DNA of 54,264 nt from the NCBI RefSeq assembly GCF_000753795.1, contig NZ_JPEO01000025.1, positions 1 to 54,264 on the forward strand. The letters run 5' to 3'. The translations under genes and the position numbers were made by a program. This DNA comes from Shewanella mangrovi. Its GTDB lineage: Bacteria; Pseudomonadota; Gammaproteobacteria; Enterobacterales; Shewanellaceae. The notes beneath the pieces are model-generated. The model ran no database searches. It saw only the letters and a list, made by a program, of their open reading frames with translations, and had not been told where the DNA came from. This document shows positions 52,363 to 54,264 of the stretch, piece by piece (positions within the stretch are counted from its first letter, which is position 1; each line of letters opens with the position of its first letter).

Positions 52363-52654
52363 TTGAGTCAGTTTCTTTGACCTGGAAACTGGCAGTAGAG
52401 GTGCGCTGGATAAGAGTCGTGGCAAGTAGGTGATTCCGTTTTATGTGCCACAAAAGGATTCAGCGCCGAAGCAGTGTGAAGTATCAAATCAACTGCTGGG
52501 GCTGTGGCCGAATAGGCGCAGCACTGTCACAGAAAGATGATTGAGTACCGACTCAATCCTGTGGAGCGCTACTTAATTTCAGGTGTTGGGCTTATGCCAA
52601 TCTACGCCGTTGCTCTGCAAATGCTTTTGAACTTAACAAAAAGAATAACGACGT
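52363..52654. other. Structured intergenic region before the NhaC gene
   Basis: About 290 bases with several stems: GTGGCA/TGCCAC (about 52418-52450) and the perfect GATTGAGT/ACTCAATC (52539-52546 with 52551-52558). An open frame of 33 codons at 52443-52544 (three cysteines, WGCG) is present but has no convincing Shine-Dalgarno. The promoter of the antiporter gene should lie here. Confidence 0.4.
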
Positions 52655-54214
52655 ATGATCATTACTAGTTATGCCGATTCGGCATTGTCTTTACTTCCCC
52701 CCATTATTGCTATTGTGCTGGCTATTCTCACTCGTAAGGTGTTGGTATCTCTTGGCGTAGGTATTCTCGTTGGTGTGCTGTTATTAACGCAGTGGTCAAT
52801 AGTTGATGCTGGGAGTTATCTTGCACAGCGCGTCACCGCCTTAGTCTGGGATGATGGTTCACTTAACAGCTGGAATCTATTTGTACTCGGCTTTTTAGTG
52901 CTACTTGGCATGATTACAGCGCTGATCACCACCAGTGGCGCGGCTCGAGCTTTTGCTGATTGGGGCAAACAACATATTCGCAAACGTCGTGACGCAAAAA
53001 TGCTCACTATGGTGCTCGGTATCGTGGTGTTTATCGATGACTACTTTAATAGCTTGGTTGTCGGCAGCATCTCACGGCCATTGACGGATCGGTATTATAT
53101 TTCGCGTGCCAAATTAGCCTATCTGCTCGATTCCACCGCGGCGCCAGTATGTGTTATTTCCCCCGTTTCTAGCTGGGGCGCTTATATCATCGCTTTAATT
53201 GGCGGTATTCTCGCGACTCACGGCGTGAACGATATTGGCCATCTCGCGGCGTTTGTTGAGATGATCCCGATGAACTTCTATGCGCTATTCGCCTTGCTGC
53301 TGTTATTTTTTGTGGCCTATTTTGAATTGGATGTTGGTCCTATGCGCCAGCATGAACAAGCAGCGCGTCGTGGCGAGTTATTTGATGAAACCAAAGGCAC
53401 ACCGCCGGGTGCTTCGGTGGAACTTAAAGAAGCCGACACTGGCAACGTGCTGGGCTTGTTTGTGCCGATAGGTGTGCTGGTGGCGGCTACCTTGTATTTC
53501 ATGTTGGCCTCTGGTGCTGACGCGTTAGCGGCGAAACAACAAGAGTTCAGTTTAATTGGCGCCTTTGAGCTGACGGATGTTGCTTCATCGCTGTTTTATG
53601 GGGCGTTGTGCGGTCTCGCTGTGACACTGGTACTCGCGGTAATGCAAAAGTTGTCATTGGCTGCTATTGCTAACGCCTTATGGATTGGCGCTAAATCAAT
53701 GCTGCCCGCTATCTATATCCTGCTGTTTGCGTGGACCATCTCTGGCGTGATTGGCACGCTGGAGACGGGAAAATATATGGCAAGCCTTGCTAGCGGTAAT
53801 ATTCCATTCGCGCTGCTGCCAGCTGTATTGTTTATCCTTGCTGGATTAACTGCGTTTTCTACGGGGACCAGTTGGGGCACCTTTGGCATTATGCTGCCAA
53901 TTGCCGCCGATATGGCGATGGGCAGTCATCAAAGCATGATGTTGCCTATGATGGCGGCGGTGTTGTCCGGATCTGTGTTTGGCGATCACTGTTCGCCAAT
54001 TTCAGATACCACGATTTTGTCGTCTACTGGTGCCAGCTGTCACCATATTGATCATGTGACCACTCAGTTGCCGTATGCCTTGATTGTCGCATTGTTATCG
54101 ATTGGCGGCTATTTGGTTATGGGCTTTAGTGGCTCAGTAGTGGCGGGATTGGCCACCTGTTGCGTGTTATTTGTTGTGGCACTGATGTGGTTAAAAGCGC
54201 GCGCGAATAACTAA
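52655..54214 (+). CDS. NhaC-family Na+/H+ antiporter
   Basis: A 519-residue integral membrane protein of the NhaC/ion-transporter superfamily, with about 11-13 helices. Family motifs are seen: 'VFIDDYFNSLVVGSISRPLTDRY' (about 127-149), 'AAPVCVISPVSSWGAYI' (about 162-178), 'FSTGTSWGTFGIMLPIAADMA' (about 404-424) and 'GSVFGDHCSPISDTTILSSTGASCHHIDHVTTQLPYA' in the C-terminal third. It probably exchanges Na+ for H+ across the inner membrane; some relatives carry malate/lactate or amino acids. The Shine-Dalgarno is poor. It follows etfBA after a 345-base gap and is monocistronic here. Confidence 0.9.
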   Translation: MIITSYADSALSLLPPIIAIVLAILTRKVLVSLGVGILVGVLLLTQWSIVDAGSYLAQRVTALVWDDGSLNSWNLFVLGFLVLLGMITALITTSGAARAFADWGKQHIRKRRDAKMLTMVLGIVVFIDDYFNSLVVGSISRPLTDRYYISRAKLAYLLDSTAAPVCVISPVSSWGAYIIALIGGILATHGVNDIGHLAAFVEMIPMNFYALFALLLLFFVAYFELDVGPMRQHEQAARRGELFDETKGTPPGASVELKEADTGNVLGLFVPIGVLVAATLYFMLASGADALAAKQQEFSLIGAFELTDVASSLFYGALCGLAVTLVLAVMQKLSLAAIANALWIGAKSMLPAIYILLFAWTISGVIGTLETGKYMASLASGNIPFALLPAVLFILAGLTAFSTGTSWGTFGIMLPIAADMAMGSHQSMMLPMMAAVLSGSVFGDHCSPISDTTILSSTGASCHHIDHVTTQLPYALIVALLSIGGYLVMGFSGSVVAGLATCCVLFVVALMWLKARANN

Positions 54215-54235
54215 TTGCCGCGTCTTAATTGAGAT

Positions 54236-54264
54236 GTAAAAATCCACCTGCATAGCAGGTGGCT
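54236..54264. terminator. Hairpin at the right window edge, terminator or mobile-element end
   Basis: CCACCTGC / GCAGGTGG (54244-54251 with 54255-54262) with an ATA loop, preceded by AAAAAT. On the minus strand this is a stem followed by ATTTTTAC, so it could terminate a leftward gene outside the window; the plus-strand tail is cut off. The design closely resembles the hairpin at 33-49. Confidence 0.5.

Noticed and set aside
45395..52551. Shared 12-mer ATTGAGTACCGA near 45395 and 52540
   Set aside because: With about 54,000 positions, dozens of shared 12-mers are expected by chance, and the flanks differ.
1..54264. CRISPR array, tRNA or rRNA genes, prophage, toxin-antitoxin or defence island
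   Set aside because: No regularly spaced repeats, cloverleaf or 16S/23S signatures, phage structural genes or paired small toxin genes were found; gene content is core chromosome.

Overview
The window looks like ordinary chromosome from a gammaproteobacterium, most likely Shewanella or a close relative. The evidence is the lactate block lldP / dld-II type dehydrogenase / lldEFG in the Shewanella order beside nadK and grpE, the Enterobacterales/Shewanella-type run rcsF-trmO-proS, the nrdR-ribD-ribE-ribB(X)-ribH-nusB-thiL-pgpA cluster, and many respiratory and redox genes. This assignment is inferred from gene content; no 16S rRNA or tRNA gene was seen.

Layout. 1-60: a hairpin pair that may be the 3' end of a transposon lying outside the window. 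109-4982 (minus): a three-gene ABC system (ATPase; permease fused to a GldG-like domain; DUF4340 protein). 5431-8748: a VOC-fold protein, an AraC regulator and a divergent AldB/ExaC-type aldehyde dehydrogenase. 8854-13458 (minus): a macA-macB-outer membrane factor tripartite exporter. 13837-18043: a chemoreceptor preceded by a Pho-box-like promoter, an SDR/LysR divergent pair and a DUF486 membrane protein. 18218-20674: a PepSY/diflavin reductase fusion with a Fur-box-like site just before its start. 20759-21802: a lipoprotein hydrolase. 22023-29360: glyA and the nrdR/riboflavin/nusB/thiL/pgpA cluster. 29471-31620: an NfeD protease and its slipin partner. 31687-39212 (minus): lactate uptake and oxidation. 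39213-39963: an AT-rich stretch with a CRP-like site and a possible hidden small gene. 39964-41573: nadK and a divergent grpE with a clear sigma-32 promoter. 41703-45374 (minus): proS, a hexapeptide acyltransferase, trmO, rcsF. 45452-49770 (minus): two exported amidohydrolase-fold proteins. 49933-54214: an H-NS family protein, etfBA and an NhaC-family antiporter.

How the genes work together. The lactate block imports lactate and oxidises both enantiomers to pyruvate, feeding electrons to the quinone pool. EtfBA carries electrons from acyl-CoA dehydrogenases. The rib cluster supplies FMN/FAD to these flavoenzymes. Its ribB-ribA fusion has lost the zinc cysteines of the GTP cyclohydrolase II half (the RibBX type), so a separate ribA should exist elsewhere. 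The PepSY/diflavin fusion is best read as an iron-regulated NAD(P)H-driven membrane reductase.

I see no CRISPR array, prophage, toxin-antitoxin pair or obvious defence system. The observations most worth checking are the PepSY/diflavin fusion with its Fur-like site, the Pho-box-like promoter before the chemoreceptor, the amidohydrolase pair with missing metal-binding histidines, the short membrane ORF hidden upstream of lldP, and the related hairpins at both window edges. Several start codons below were moved from the longest open frame to a downstream ATG because of a Shine-Dalgarno match or family N-terminus.
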